Shown: positions 10,009-21,165 of the stretch, in pieces
Numbering within the stretch: the first letter of the stretch is position 1
Layout of the letters: every line of letters starts with the position of its first letter
DNA from: Lepidodermella squamata
Taxonomy: Eukaryota > Gastrotricha
NCBI GenBank assembly: GCA_047495785.1
Contig: JBLDXI010000042.1
Span: forward strand, 930,001 to 994,000
DNA length: 64,000 nucleotides
Reading direction: 5' to 3'
Notes under the pieces: generated by a model
Told to the model about the DNA's origin: nothing
Seen by the model: the letters and a program-made list of their open reading frames with translations, nothing else
Databases searched by the model: none
Program-made: the position numbers and the translations under genes

Positions 10009-10425
10009 ATGAAGCTGGCTCTAATTATCCTTATAGTGGTAAGATACATAACGATTCCCGTTTATATCGGTCATCAAATAATCATTGCTCTTAAGGTTAA
10101 GGCTGTCGTTGCTGAAGCAGATGATGAAGCTGATGATGACATAGGTGTATTTCTAGACAGTAGAACCGCTGGCCAGCCATGCAAAACTAAACATGGCCCC
10201 GGCGTTTACGTGAATTTGAAGGATCCTGCAACATACTGCAGGATTACTAAATTCTCGTGGAAAGCGCGAGAAGAAACCGTCTTGCAGGAAGCTTCACGCG
10301 GACCAATCGTTGGCCAGCCATGCGCAGTAGGTAAACGTGGCACCGGCATTTACGTGCAGACGCGCCCTCCAATGATCTGCAGATTACTTCAAAAAGGCCA
10401 AAAAGGGCGTGAAGAAACCGCCTGA
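10009..10425 (+). CDS. Two-unit precursor of the secreted two-cysteine peptide family
   Basis: Exons 10009-10038 and 10102-10425 give 117 residues. The 63-bp intron has no stop and is a multiple of three, so unspliced RNA would also read through. The signal peptide starts M-K-L-A-L-I-I-L-I-V and continues A-V-V-A after the splice. An acidic pro-segment of Glu/Asp/Ala follows (E-A-D-D-E-A-D-D-D), then two units: G-Q-P-C with G-P-G-V-Y, and G-Q-P-C with G-T-G-I-Y. In both, the second cysteine is exactly 18 residues after the first. They are joined by an acidic spacer, E-E-T-V-L-Q-E-A-S-R, and a stub of the same spacer ends the protein. AATAAA occurs near 10516. Paralog of the 1854-2475 gene. 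Confidence 0.8.
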   Translation: MKLALIILIVVRYITIPVYIGHQIIIALKVKAVVAEADDEADDDIGVFLDSRTAGQPCKTKHGPGVYVNLKDPATYCRITKFSWKAREETVLQEASRGPIVGQPCAVGKRGTGIYVQTRPPMICRLLQKGQKGREETA

Positions 10426-10539
10426 AAAAAAGACGAAATAGTGAGATGATGAGAAGAGTGGTGCAGTCTAAACTCGTAGCATCAAAGTTGTGAGACTTAT
10501 TTTTCGTGATTGATGAATAAAATTATCAATTTCAATCAG

Positions 10540-10765
10540 GGTGCGATCTTGGATCTTGGATCCCCGAGCTGCCAGGGATGTTTTTTTTGTATTTGCCAAA
10601 ATGACTAGTTATTATGGCGAATAACCGAGCGAAGCGAGAAAATATTGGAGATTTTCAACTAAAACACGCTCTAGAACCTTTGAAAATTAACAAAACAGTG
10701 GGAAAAATTCTCGTTTTGCCGTCTGGTCCGTCCGAGCTGGTCCTGAAAGTCGCACACTGATTTCA
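10540..10765. repeat. Dispersed repeat, copy 2
   Basis: Same block order as 5560-5860: GCGATCTTG, CCGAGCTGCCAGGGATG, CGAGCGAAGCGAG, TCCGAGCTG and AAAGTCGCACACTG. Confidence 0.5.
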
Positions 10766-11189
10766 ATAACTTTCTGACGGTTCTTTTCGTCTTGCCGCGA
10801 AAAACATATCTTCATAAGTCGCCAAGATATTGATTCCAATTCTTTCGCGCTTAATTCGGCACCTAATTTGGCACAAAATTAGGCACTCGTTCGCACCTAG
10901 TTTGGAGTTTTGGAGTTGACATGCTTCTTTTGGCTATTCCGGATATTTCTAACAGCCTTTGAATTTTGCCCACAGAACAACCCATGCATCATCTAAGTAT
11001 ATTCAAACAATTCTTCACACGATTTTGAAGGTTTTACCTGTGTATTGTAGGATTAAAAAAACGTGAATGAACACGGGAGAGTAGATTACGAGTTTTTTAA
11101 GCATACTGTACACGAAATTCACTACAAATGGCAAGTAACATGTATTATGTAATTTTTGTGGAAACAGTAGCTCGGGCAAATTTTACAAT

Positions 11190-12043
11190 GCGCCTTTTTA
11201 TATCCAGTTTTCCTTTGGCTCGTGTCCGGAGTGGACGCTGAGGATTTCGAGTGTGGCGCTTATCCGCTTCCTTTTACTCCTGAAAGCAAAGTTAACATTC
11301 ATGGAGTACAACCATGGAGGTCCCCTGGATGGTTCGTCTGTTAAGATTGGTCTCATATAATCAGAACAGGATACTTGTTAAAGGTCTTGCTGGAGATATA
11401 TTTTAAAAACGAATTATCTCTCTTTTATTGCGATGCTTCTCTCATCTCGAAGCAATGGCTGATTACGGCAGCTCATTGTGTTCGGAATTACAGAGGAACG
11501 CCAATTTTGTAAGTTTTCGTTATTTCTTCTGGGTCCTGGAATGTTCTGAACTTTCAATATTCAGGATCAAAGCTATGCTGGGACGCCACAACATCAGTCT
11601 CTGAACCTGATACTAAAATAGCGAAACATGTAAAGCCTGTTTTATATCTTAGCTAGATTACCTGAGATACCGAGGAAGCTAGATCTTGATGTTCTGCCAA
11701 TACAGCGAACGACAGCGAAACGTGCTCGGGGGACATTCCGGGCATCTACAGCAGAGTCAAGGTTCTTGATTAGATTACTGAAAGCACCGATGTTCCAAGC
11801 CTGAGAAGTACTCCTGATCAGTCCTGTTACGTACCGGTCGTTGAAGCAGGTTTCGTGAGCCGAGTGGACGCGGGTACATCAGCTGATACAGGCGAAGTTA
11901 TAAGGCCAAGAACTACCGTGGCGAAAGGAGAGGTCGTAATCGTTAAATGCAACCCAGGTCATAACTACTCCGCTTCTATCAATTTCGCAACCTGCTTACC
12001 TCCTTTTCGCCCGGCGATTAATGGAAGATGTAGCCCTAGTTAG
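11190..12043 (+). pseudogene. Decayed sushi/serine-protease paralog
   Basis: Scattered, out-of-frame pieces match the intact protease downstream. At about 11255-11340 there is an activation-region-like segment (G-V-Q-P-W). At 11435-11512 there is C-D-A-S-L-I-S-K-Q-W followed by L-I-T-A-A-H-C, the His active-site region. At about 11720-11770 there is a chymotrypsin-fold C-terminal P-G-I-Y-S-R-V. No Asp or GDSGG region survives. The open segment 11810-12043 looks like a sushi module (paired cysteines, G-E-V-V-I-V-K-C) and may belong to the same relic or be a stray exon. I see no way to join these into an intact reading frame. Confidence 0.55.
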
Positions 12044-12164
12044 TAAGGTCAAAATGAGGGAAATCTTCCTGATGACCCAACTTGTGCAAGTTCCGAATCC
12101 TATTCGATTTGTCCACCTGGGAAAAGCTAACCTCATGACCTAGCCCAAGCCCAAACACTATCCC

Positions 12165-12370
12165 TATCAACATCCCTGAGCCTAGCCCTAACCCTACACC
12201 CTAAACCTAACCCTAACCAAAAACCAAAATCCAACCCCAACCCCAAACCCTAACCCAAACTGAAACCCTAATGAAACCCGAACCTTAACCCTTACCCTAA
12301 CCTTACGCTGACTTCTAACCCTTGACCTTAACCCTTATCTTTCAACCCTTTTCTAACCCTTACCACTAAT
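12165..12370. repeat. Interstitial telomere-like tract (CCCTAA variants)
   Basis: Degenerate run of CCCTAA, CCCTAAC, CCAAAC and CCTTAACC. Together with the opposite-orientation TTAGGG copies at 13123-13143 it brackets the first two exons of the protease gene. Confidence 0.75.
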
Positions 12371-12375
12371 CGTTG

Positions 12376-14599
12376 ATGAATGGCCTGTTAATACTATCCT
12401 TATTCTTAGACTGTGGCGAGATTCCTGTCGTAAGTAATGGGTACTTGACGAGCTCGAATATGTCCACATCGTACTTGTCCACGATGACTTTGGTCTGCAA
12501 TCAAGGCTATCGAGTCGTCGGTCAGGCTACCAGCCGATGCCAATCAAACGGCAGTTGGTCTCCGCCAGGCAGCTGTGAAGCTTTAGGTTACATTTTTCAT
12601 TACGCAGTGATTGCTCAAGCACTAACAATGTTCTCAAGTTTGCAGACGACCACCGGCGATACGAAACGGTGCCGTATCTTCCGGGCTCTCGAGCGTAGGA
12701 GCAACGCGAAGTGTGTCCTGCGATCGAAATTACGAGCTACAAGGCAATGCGGCGATATCATGCCTCTCAAACTTGACATGGTCTCAGCCTGGTTCTTGCA
12801 CCTTACGGCAACAAGGACCTGTAAGTTCAAACATAAATATTTATCTGCCCCATATCGTTATTTTCATTTTGCCACTTTTGCCAAGAATTTAATCCATTTT
12901 CTTTAAATTCAACCATCAGGGAGAATTTTGACTGCTTACTTGCTTGCTGACGTATTTTTAACCTAATGAACCGAAATTACTGAATTTAACGGAGAGACCC
13001 TGATCAGTAATTTTCGGTATTTTAAGAGGTTTGACTTTATTTCTCCGGATTTGTTTTAGTTTCAAGTTTCAAGAAGTTTCGGAGTGTCTACTATCGCAAC
13101 AATACTTATTTTGGAATAGGGCCAGGGTTAGGGTTAGGGTTGGGCTCAACAAAAAATATCAGATACTGTCATTTGGGGCAAATTCTCGATCTGCCCTCTC
13201 TTGGATGTTGTAGTTTCTCTTAAATAGTAAATAGAAAATAAATAAATACTACTTGTTAGATAGGGGTGGCGAATTCGCTCTTTGCTCAATTGATTTCCCT
13301 GGCCTCGGTATGTAAGTACTGTTAACAATTTCGATAGCTAGCAAAATTCTCAACATTTTCGTCCTTTGGCCCTATTTTCAAGCATTTCCACATTTATTGG
13401 TTGTAAGTAAATTTATAACAGCAATTCAAAACGATGAAGTACCATATTGATGCGAATTTGAAATTATCTGATTATATATCTTTCCACTAATGTTTCATTT
13501 TTCATGGCGATCAGCCGTCCGGCGAGCCGTGCATAGTCCCAAGTAGACCGAATTCCTTACTCAAGCTGAAATCAAATGGAAGAACTGTCCAGGCAAATTC
13601 TCTCCCGACTGGAAGCGTTATTGTCATTGAGTGCTTGGCAGGATTTGCTTTCACGATGAGACAGTCTCGCTCAGAAAGCACTTGTCAGGCGGATGGCGAA
13701 TGGAGCTACGAGCTGCCGAGATGCGGAAGAGCAGAAGGTGAGGGCAAATCTTAGCATTTCAGCTTCTACTAATCTTGTGAATTCAAGCCAACTACAGCGC
13801 TTGCGGAATTGGACTGGCAGCAAGAGTTATGGGCGGAGCTTACGCTGAACCAGGCGAACTTCCATGGATGGCTAGACTTGAAATCACGTATACCGGTCAA
13901 AACCAGCCGGTATACTGCGGCGCTTCTCTCATCTCCCCATCATGGCTTCTATCCGCAGCTCACTGCTTGCCCGTTAACAGCAATGGCTTAGTTGCGATAA
14001 TAGCGGAAATTGGCCGGACTAATTTTTCTAGCGAAAGTGAAGCAAGCCAATATGTTCGACGCGTATCGAGAAACTTCACCATCCATCCTAATTACAGCAA
14101 ACTGGATAACTACAACTTCGACTTTGCCCTGATTAAGTTGGAGCCGCCTGTTATCTTGAAACCAAGCGCTCGCTTAATATGCCTGTCCGACTCGTCAATG
14201 TGCGACGAAACGTATTCGAGGGATAACCAACGCGTCGACAGTTGTGTTCAAGTATCAGCGGCTGGCTGGGGTACGACAGAACGGGGCGAGCGATTGTCGA
14301 CTACTTTGAAAAAAGTCAACTTGACCATGGCATCGGCTGAGTCTTGCGAAATTTTGGGAGGCTACGACAGCATAACAGATGCTCAATTGTGTGCTGGGGC
14401 GGAAGTCAGCAAAGTCGATACATGCACCGGCGACTCTGGCGGGCCTTTGATGTGCAGGCGAGACGGCTATGGGCCTTATCATCAAATAGGAATTGTTTCT
14501 TTTGGCCACTCGTGCGGCGTGGCCAATTCGCCTGGAATATATTCCAGGGTTTGCCGAGTCGTAGATTGGATCAGAGGATACATTTTAACCCCGAACTGA
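12376..14599 (+). CDS. Secreted three-sushi trypsin-like serine protease
   Basis: Exons 12376-12586, 12639-12820, 13515-13737 and 13788-14599; all phases agree and give 475 residues. The ATG at 12376 opens a short hydrophobic stretch (N-G-L-L-I-L-S-L-F-L), but an acceptor-like TTCTTAG just before D-C-G-E means more 5' exons are possible. Three sushi/CCP modules follow (about 12-69, 72-130, 137-200), then an S1 protease with activation site A-A-R/V-M-G-G. The triad is His264 (S-A-A-H-C), Asp317 (F-D-F-A-L-I) and Ser422 (G-D-S-G-G-P). Asp416 in the S1 pocket predicts cleavage after Arg/Lys. Sushi-plus-trypsin architecture recalls arthropod clotting factor C and complement-type proteases, so an extracellular immune cascade role is likely but inferred. 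Confidence 0.85.
13123..13143. repeat. Short TTAGGG array
   Basis: About three GGTTAG units in the second intron of the protease gene, opposite in orientation to the tract at 12165-12370. Confidence 0.75.
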
Positions 14600-14699
14600 A
14601 CCTATCGTAGCTCGTAACAACAAATCCGATTAAATTATTGATTATTGTCAACTGATGAGTTCTTTTTATAGGTTCTTTGTGACGTTAATTTCCCTGAAT

Positions 14700-15030
14700 A
14701 AGAGTGTGCGAAGTAGAATTCGGAATTCGGGAGCTGAGGTGTTTTTTACTTGTTTTCTAGGACCCAGCCAAAAAGAAACCAAAGGGACCCCCATGTGGTT
14801 ATTTCAGCCTTCCTCTGGTTGTAGTCCTTGAGCTGGGATGTCGCGACATAATTACTAGGAGAAGCCCTCTGTTCAAGGATACCAGGTTGACTCTCTTTTT
14901 TTAAATACTCTGAAACCGCCTTTAATTGTCGATTTTTTGGCGAAATTGCCGTCACACGAAATAGCTGGCTAAATTTTCATCTTTTTCCGAGCTGTACCCA
15001 TCCCCCTATAAATGTCGCACACTGCCCATC
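14700..15030. repeat. Fragments of dispersed elements
   Basis: Contains GTGTGCGAAGTAG (14705-14717) and GGAGCTGAGGTG, terminal motifs of the hAT-like MITE family seen intact at 62395-62538. It then contains the CGAAATAGCTGG...GTCGCACACTGCC block shared with 5560-5860. No gene. Confidence 0.5.
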
Positions 15031-15034
15031 ATTT

Positions 15035-16360
15035 TTGGTCTTGACGGTCTTAAATTCTGTTAACCTGTTAGGGTATTTGGCTCAGAGCCGCGCCGGTCGG
15101 GCAATTAAAGCGCCCCTACTGCGTCACTGTGTTGGAAGACCACAGAGGGACCAGGCAACGGATTCATCATGCAGCCAAAGTGGGACCAACTTAACCACCC
15201 ACCGTCACCACCCAGGCCCACCAGAACCCGTCCCTTGGGACCCAAACTAACCCGTTCCTTGAATTTTTTTTCCCAATTTTGAGTGGTACCACTCGACCCG
15301 TGTTGAAGTCGTAGTCAGATAATTCGAACATCAGCTGTTTTCCTCTCAGTTCCACTGTCTTCGTCAATTTCTCGCCAAAAGCCGCCTCGATGTGGGATGT
15401 CGTAACGGCGTTCGCTTCAAAATCGAACGCACTGTTAAATTTTTTTATCGCTTACATTTATTGATAAATGCTTATTTAAAACAATTGTATTGTATTGTAT
15501 TGTATTGTATTTTCCAAATTCATTCAAAAATAATTACAGAATTTAAGGTTAACAATCATTGAGGAAAATGGATTAGAATACAAAGGGCAAGTTCTGCCAC
15601 TTACATGTACCTACATTATAACATATATTTCATAGCGCGCAAAGTGGATAATGTTCAGAGAACTGACAATGTGAGCCCCAGAGATTTTTCTTGTTCTCTT
15701 ACACTTTATTATTGTTTTACTGCTTCACTTCTACACTTCTTCAAGGTCAGAAACAACCATAGTTGAGTTATTGAACATTCCGCTGTTAGCTGCCACTGGC
15801 CGCCTCTTCCGGCTCATCAACATCCGTGGTTGCAGTCGCAGCGGCACTGGCATCTGGCGTTTTGTCGGCGGCGGTTTTTCCTCGGTTGGCGCGGGTTGTG
15901 CGATCTGCGGTCGCGGCACCGGCTAAAGCCTGCGCTGCTTGCCAGGCTGAGATGGCTTCAGCTGCCTTCTGTTCCCTAGTGCGCTTATGCTAAAGATTGA
16001 CAGCTTTTTGCAACACAGCTGATTCACTCCTGCCCAATCGGACGAGAAGTGCCCTATCAAATTTGTCGATAAACTCATTTAAACTGCGTTTGTTTGGAGC
16101 CACTTTTCTCCTAACTCCCGGATTCAATATTGGATTCAAAAGAGCTTCATCAGCAGGCGACCAATCCGTGCCGTCTTTTCTGACTAGTTTGAAAATTAAA
16201 GAAAATGAAAATGTAGCAAAATAGTCGAAAGACCGCACATAACATATTCTCCTCGTCATTCGTCATCGGGTAAGCTTAGTTTCGGCGGGGGTAGTTGTTG
16301 AAGTGACATCTCAGCAAATTTGGGTTTCTCGCGGCAGGTTACAAGGGTTTGATAAATTAC
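15035..16360. other. No gene recognised; short TGTAT microsatellite
   Basis: A (TGTAT/GTATT)n microsatellite of about 25 bp lies at 15487-15511. Two minus-strand frames (15731-15919, 15990-16259) are basic and Pro/Arg-rich. The second contains R-K-V-A-P-N-K-R and could be a degraded fragment of a mobile-element protein, but I cannot support a name. Confidence 0.35.
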
Positions 16361-16365
16361 TAATT

Positions 16366-16504
16366 CCCGTATCAACAATTTTCAGTATTACGTAGGATGA
16401 AATATGCTAATGAGCACTTTTCATTGTGATTTCACGCACTGAACAATGAAAAGTGCTCATTAACATATTTCATCTTACGGAATACTGAAAATTGTTGGTA
16501 CGGG
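16366..16504. repeat. Long imperfect hairpin (fold-back)
   Basis: Arms of about 62 bp (16366-16427 and 16443-16504) differ at about four or five positions around a loop of roughly 15 bp. This is a likely foldback MITE next to the dead pogo-like copy. Confidence 0.75.
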
Positions 16505-16597
16505 TTGCATTTCCGAGTTCGTTTTAACAAAAGTTCGATTAAATTGATGCGAAACCGAAATCTGATTTGGTGAGAATAAATGCCTCTTAGTTGAGAT

Positions 16598-19254
16598 GAT
16601 TTGTCATCATTTCCCGTCAAGAACAACCTAAAACATGTTGTCATTATTTTCATCCTGAACTTCTTCATCACACCCTCCTCTTCTATGGAAAGCATTCCTG
16701 AAAGCGACGAAGCTGAAACCTCGTCAAGGAATGAGGCTGGAAGAAAAGCCAGGCGATATCGTGCGTTTACTGTTGCCTTCAAGCTTCGAGCGGTTGACTT
16801 CGCGAAGGAAAACACCATCGCGGCTTCAGCAAGAAGATAGAAAATCGATCGAAGATGCATCGGTCAATGGATTGGAAAACATCTCGAACTAAATGCCATG
16901 GCATTCGCTGGTTTCGCCAAGCGGGCTCGTCTTCCGGGTGCAGGTCGCAAACTTGGCTTCGAAGGGCTGGAGCACGAACTCCTGGAATGGATTTTGGCTG
17001 AACGCGCCGCGAAGAGGCCAGTTTCACGTCGCCGTATCTTGTTGAAAGGTCAACGGCTGCTTGCCAATTTCAAAGGTCATCATTCATGGTTGAGTCGATT
17101 TCTTCAGCGGAACAACTTTAGTCTTCGTCGAAAAAGAACGCAATGTCAAAAACTCCTGGCTTTCTTCCTGGATAAGCTGGTGTCATGGTGTCATTCGTCC
17201 TCTTCATTCGACAGCTGCGAAGAAGGAACGACTACTCAATGAAGAACATGATTTGCTGCTGATGAAACTGCAGTATGGCTCGATTCAAGCCCTTCAACTA
17301 CAGTCGAAAACACTGGGGCCAAGGAGTTGCCAATTTTGACAACTGGTCACGACAAGGCAAGAATAACCGTCATGCTGAGTGCACGTGCTGACGGCACGAA
17401 ACTGAAGCCTATGGTTTTGCTGAACAGAAAAGGGCCAATGAAATCTTTGGAGAAATTCAGCTCGAAACTGCACATCTTATACAAAGGTAGCTAATATTTT
17501 ATACTTTCTAAAGAATTTTTTTCATTTCACTCAAAATTTCAGGAACAATCTGGATGAATGACCTTACGACCGAGTTGTACCTCAAGGAAGTCAGTGGCCA
17601 AAAAGTTTTCGGTAGGTGTCGGTTGCTGGTCTGGGACGCGTTCCGATCGCATATCTCTGCCGCGACTCGAAAGGTGCTTGCTTCTCTGAAAATCGATCCA
17701 GCAGCAGTGCCGGGCGGGAGCACCAAATTTATTCAGGCACCGGAACGCGCCCTTCAAGGCGAAGATTTGTCATCATTTCCCGTCAAGAACAACCTAAAAC
17801 ATGTTGTCATTATTTTCATCCTGAACTTCTTCATCACACCCTCCTCTTCTATGGAAAGCATTCCTGAAAGCGACGAAGCTGAAACCTCGTCAAGGAATGA
17901 GGCTGGAAGAAAAGCCAGGCGATATCGTGCGTTTACTGTTGCCTTCAAGCTTCGAGCGGTTGACTTCGCGAAGGAAAACACCATCGCGGCTTCAGCAAGA
18001 AGATAGAAAATCGATCGAAGATGCATCGGTCAATGGATTGGAAAACATCTCGAACTAAATGCCATGGCATTCGCTGGTTTCGCCAAGCGGGCTCGTCTTC
18101 CGGGTGCAGGTCGCAAACTTGGCTTCGAAGGGCTGGAGCACGAACTCCTGGAATGGATTTTGGCTGAACGCGCCGCGAAGAGGCCAGTTTCACGTCGCCG
18201 TATCTTGTTGAAAGGTCAACGGCTGCTTGCCAATTTCAAAGGTCATCATTCATGGTTGAGTCGATTTCTTCAGCGGAACAACTTGAGTCTTCGTCGAAAA
18301 AGAACGCAATGTCAAAAACTCCTGGCTTTCTTCCTGGATAAGCTGGTGTCATGGTGTCATTCGTCCTCTTCATTCGACAGCTGCGAAGAAGGAACGACTA
18401 CTCAATGAAGAACATGATTTGCTGCTGATGAAACTGCAGTATGGCTCGATTCAAGCCCTTCAACTACAGTCGAAAACACTGGGGCCAAGGAGTTGCCAAT
18501 TTTGACAACTGGTCACGACAAGGCAAGAATAACCGTCATGCTGAGTGCACGTGCTGACGGCACGAAACTGAAGCCTATGGTTTTGCTGAACAGAAAAGGG
18601 CCAATGAAATCTTTGGAGAAATTCAGCTCGAAACTGCACATCTTATACAAAGGTAGCTAATATTTTATACTTTCTAAAGAATTTTTTTCATTTCACTCAA
18701 AATTTCAGGAACAATCTGGATGAATGACCTTACGACCGAGTTGTACCTCAAGGAAGTCAGTGGCCAAAAAGTTTTCGGTAGGTGTCGGTTGCTGGTCTGG
18801 GACGCGTTCCGATCGCATATCTCTGCCGCGACTCGAAAGGTGCTTGCTTCTCTGAAAATCGATCCAGCAGCAGTGCCGGGCGGGAGCACCAAATTTATTC
18901 AGGCACCGGAACGCGCCCTTCAAGGCGAAGATTCGCGAGCTCTATGCCGAATGGTTCAGCAGTGGCAAGCAGGAACTGACCAAGGGCGGCAATCCGAAAG
19001 CGCCACCTCTGGAAGTGGTCTGCGACTGGATCATTCAGGCCTGGGAATCTCTAAGCGCCGAACTCAACGTCAAGTCTTTCAAGCGATGTGCGATAACCGT
19101 TGCGACTGATGGCTCGGAGGATGATGAAATTCACTGCTTTCGTCCTGGTAAGACCTGTGAAGCTGGTCGCGAATTGTTGGCTCAAAAAGCAGCGAAAAAT
19201 GACCCGGTGTTGTTGATAATCGAGGAAGATGCCGAGGAGAATAAAAAAAAATGA
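16598..19254 (+). pseudogene. Dead pogo-like transposase with internal tandem duplication
   Basis: Homologous to the transposase at 2995-4401. The segment 16598-17763 is repeated at 17764-18929, and the rest of the 3' part (18930-19254) is single. Each copy starts M-E-S-I-P-E (16685, 17851). Each carries an in-frame TAG within the HTH (16838 and equivalent), an 8-bp GGTGTCAT duplication causing a frameshift before A-A-D-E-T, and a 3' lesion. The second Asp (L-V-W-D-A-F-R-S-H) is present, but the segment holding the third Asp is deleted before N-A-P-F-K-A-K. Both copies share these lesions, so duplication came after inactivation. Four-base GATT homology is visible at the junctions. Confidence 0.85.
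17764..18929 (+). repeat. Second copy of the 1,166-bp tandem duplication
   Basis: Almost identical to 16598-17763; the one difference I noticed is TTTAGT at 17118 versus TTGAGT at 18284. It could be a very young duplication or an assembly artefact. Confidence 0.85.
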
Positions 19255-19450
19255 AAACAATCACTACGAAGAGGACATTTGACAGTTGTTTCATTTTTAA
19301 ACTCTTTTTTCAATTCATTTTAATCTGACGACGATAGATTCAAATAAATAATACCACAGCCTGCAATTGTACCTCGCCTGTAATAAACCCTCACTTTTTT
19401 CTTGGTTAGAAACTATAAAACAACGGCACCCAATTTCGGTTTTTACGGTA
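19255..19450 (+). mobile_element. 3' end of the pogo-like relic
   Basis: AT-rich tail ending CGGTTTTTACGG followed by TA at 19449-19450. The complement, TACCGTAAAAACCG, is a plausible terminal repeat similar to the CCGTATTTCTCG end of the intact element. No matching left end was found. Confidence 0.45.
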
Positions 19451-19968
19451 TCTGTCTTTCGCGTTACGATGTCTGGGGTTCATGAGAAAGTATAGATTAG
19501 ATAGCACATTTCCACGGAATTGTGAATGCAATTGACGTCAGAGGTCATGCTGACGTTCACTCGCTACCGTGTGGTATCTTTTATTTAAAAGTGCTCGTAT
19601 CCATTATATAAGTATCATAGGATCATAGTGCCAAATATGTCGTACGGTCACGTTCAGAGCGCGAAGTCCACACAAAAAATGAATGCATCGCAAAAATGTT
19701 TGGCGACCATTTTTTGCAATAAAATGAAAACATGGAAATTAGAGTTTCCGCAATGTTGGAGCCACAAAGAATAGAACCGAGACGCCCTCAAAACTCGATT
19801 TTGGTATAAAAAGGCAATGTCCATTTTTACCTGCTGCGCAAAACGTATGAACCCTTCGCTGAAACCGATTCCGCCTAGGTCGATTTCCCCTCCCCAGGTT
19901 GGGTGACAATTGTTACTCAAACGTTTGATTTTGAGAGAATTGCAGCGGTGTTAAAATTACATTTATTC

Positions 19969-20328
19969 GGGTCCCCCACAGAGCAGCAGTCTTCAAAGCA
20001 GGGTAAACGCACTAAACAGTCCTCCCAGCAGGCGCTCAGGCTTAGCCTCAGATTTTCAACGAATGGACTAGCATGATGGTCAGCCATTCTAGCTTTTCAC
20101 ACCAAAAATTGAGGAGCCTAAGTCATGAAAACTCCGTAATGTAGCTCAGACCTCAATTTGGTCGAAAAAGTCATTTTTCGAAAATTTTCCAAAATTCATA
20201 AGCCGGGCTCTTAAAGTTATAATGCGCCTATAATCAGATAAATAATAAATACGATTTATTGTTGCGTGGCGTTTGCACCGCTTTTTGAGTTTATCCTGCT
20301 TTGAAGCCTGCTGCTCTGTGGGGGACCC
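19969..20328. mobile_element. Non-autonomous inverted-repeat element with 9-bp target duplication
   Basis: Ends GGGTCCCCCACAGAGCAGCA and complement; about 34-bp inverted repeats including CTTCAAAGCAGG. Flanked by CATTTATTC at 19960-19968 and 20329-20337. A 9-bp duplication suggests a MULE-like mobiliser, but no transposase is present. Confidence 0.8.
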
Positions 20329-20516
20329 CATTTATTCGATTCATATAAAAGTTGTTTTTTGGACATAGCATCGACGACGAAATATTATGGTCACTCTGTG
20401 CTTCGCGATTACAAGAAGGATTTCGTCAAGAAAACACAATATCGCTGGTTCAGGGCCGTTTTAACTCATTTAATCCGGGGCACGTGCCCACGAGCCCTCA
20501 GTTTTGCGTAGCAGTT

Positions 20517-21012
20517 AAGCAGACACTTTGATTTGATTTGATTTGATTGTGATTTGATTTGATTTAGGCCATTTTTTGATGATTTCATTTACTGATGATT
20601 TGATTTACAACATTTCAAGATGATTTGATTTGCAAATGATTTAGCCCCCTTGATTTGCTAATTATTTAGAGTATTCAACACTCTCGGAACTCCCCTTGTT
20701 GCTAAACATGAGAACTCACATTTGCCTCGAAAACACCTGTTTTCCAATGTCTGGAGCAATTTAACTACTTTTAGACTCATTCTGCCATAACCAACCTTAA
20801 AATGTGAAAGAACCTCTAATACTCCTATACCCTAATACTCATACCCTAATCCCCTAATACTCATATTTCGCCGAGCGAAAGATTTGATTTGATTTTAGAC
20901 TGTCTGATGATTTGATTTGATTGATTTTTGGGTGATTTGATTTAGAATGATTGATTTAACAAGACCTGTGATTTACTGAAGAAATCAAATCAAATCAAAT
21001 CAAAGTCACTGC
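20517..21012. mobile_element. Fold-back element with GATTT-repeat ends
   Basis: Left end is ACTTTGATTTGATTTGATTT; right end is its complement. Many GATTT repeats lie inside. GCAGTTAAG flanks both sides (about 20511-20519 and just after 21012). A truncated relative lies at 39973-40190, sharing GATTTAGCCCCCTT and TAGAGTATTC blocks. Confidence 0.6.
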
Positions 21013-21165
21013 AGTTAAGACATTTACATTAGTCTTAGTAAGACTGTCTTACTCAAAACACCAGACCGAACCTTTGCTTCGCAGAAAACACCCTGCAAAA
21101 TCATTGCACCCTGATGTATCACAGCATTTGCGATTCTCAAGAGTTATCGAGCAATCTTCTTGAGC

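Noticed and set aside
14344-14610. Alternative frames over the protease catalytic domain
   Set aside because: Shadows of the trypsin-like exon, which is supported by all catalytic residues.
20520-21005. CRISPR-like array from regular GATTT repeats
   Set aside because: The repeats are a 5-bp microsatellite without spacers, in a eukaryotic fold-back element.
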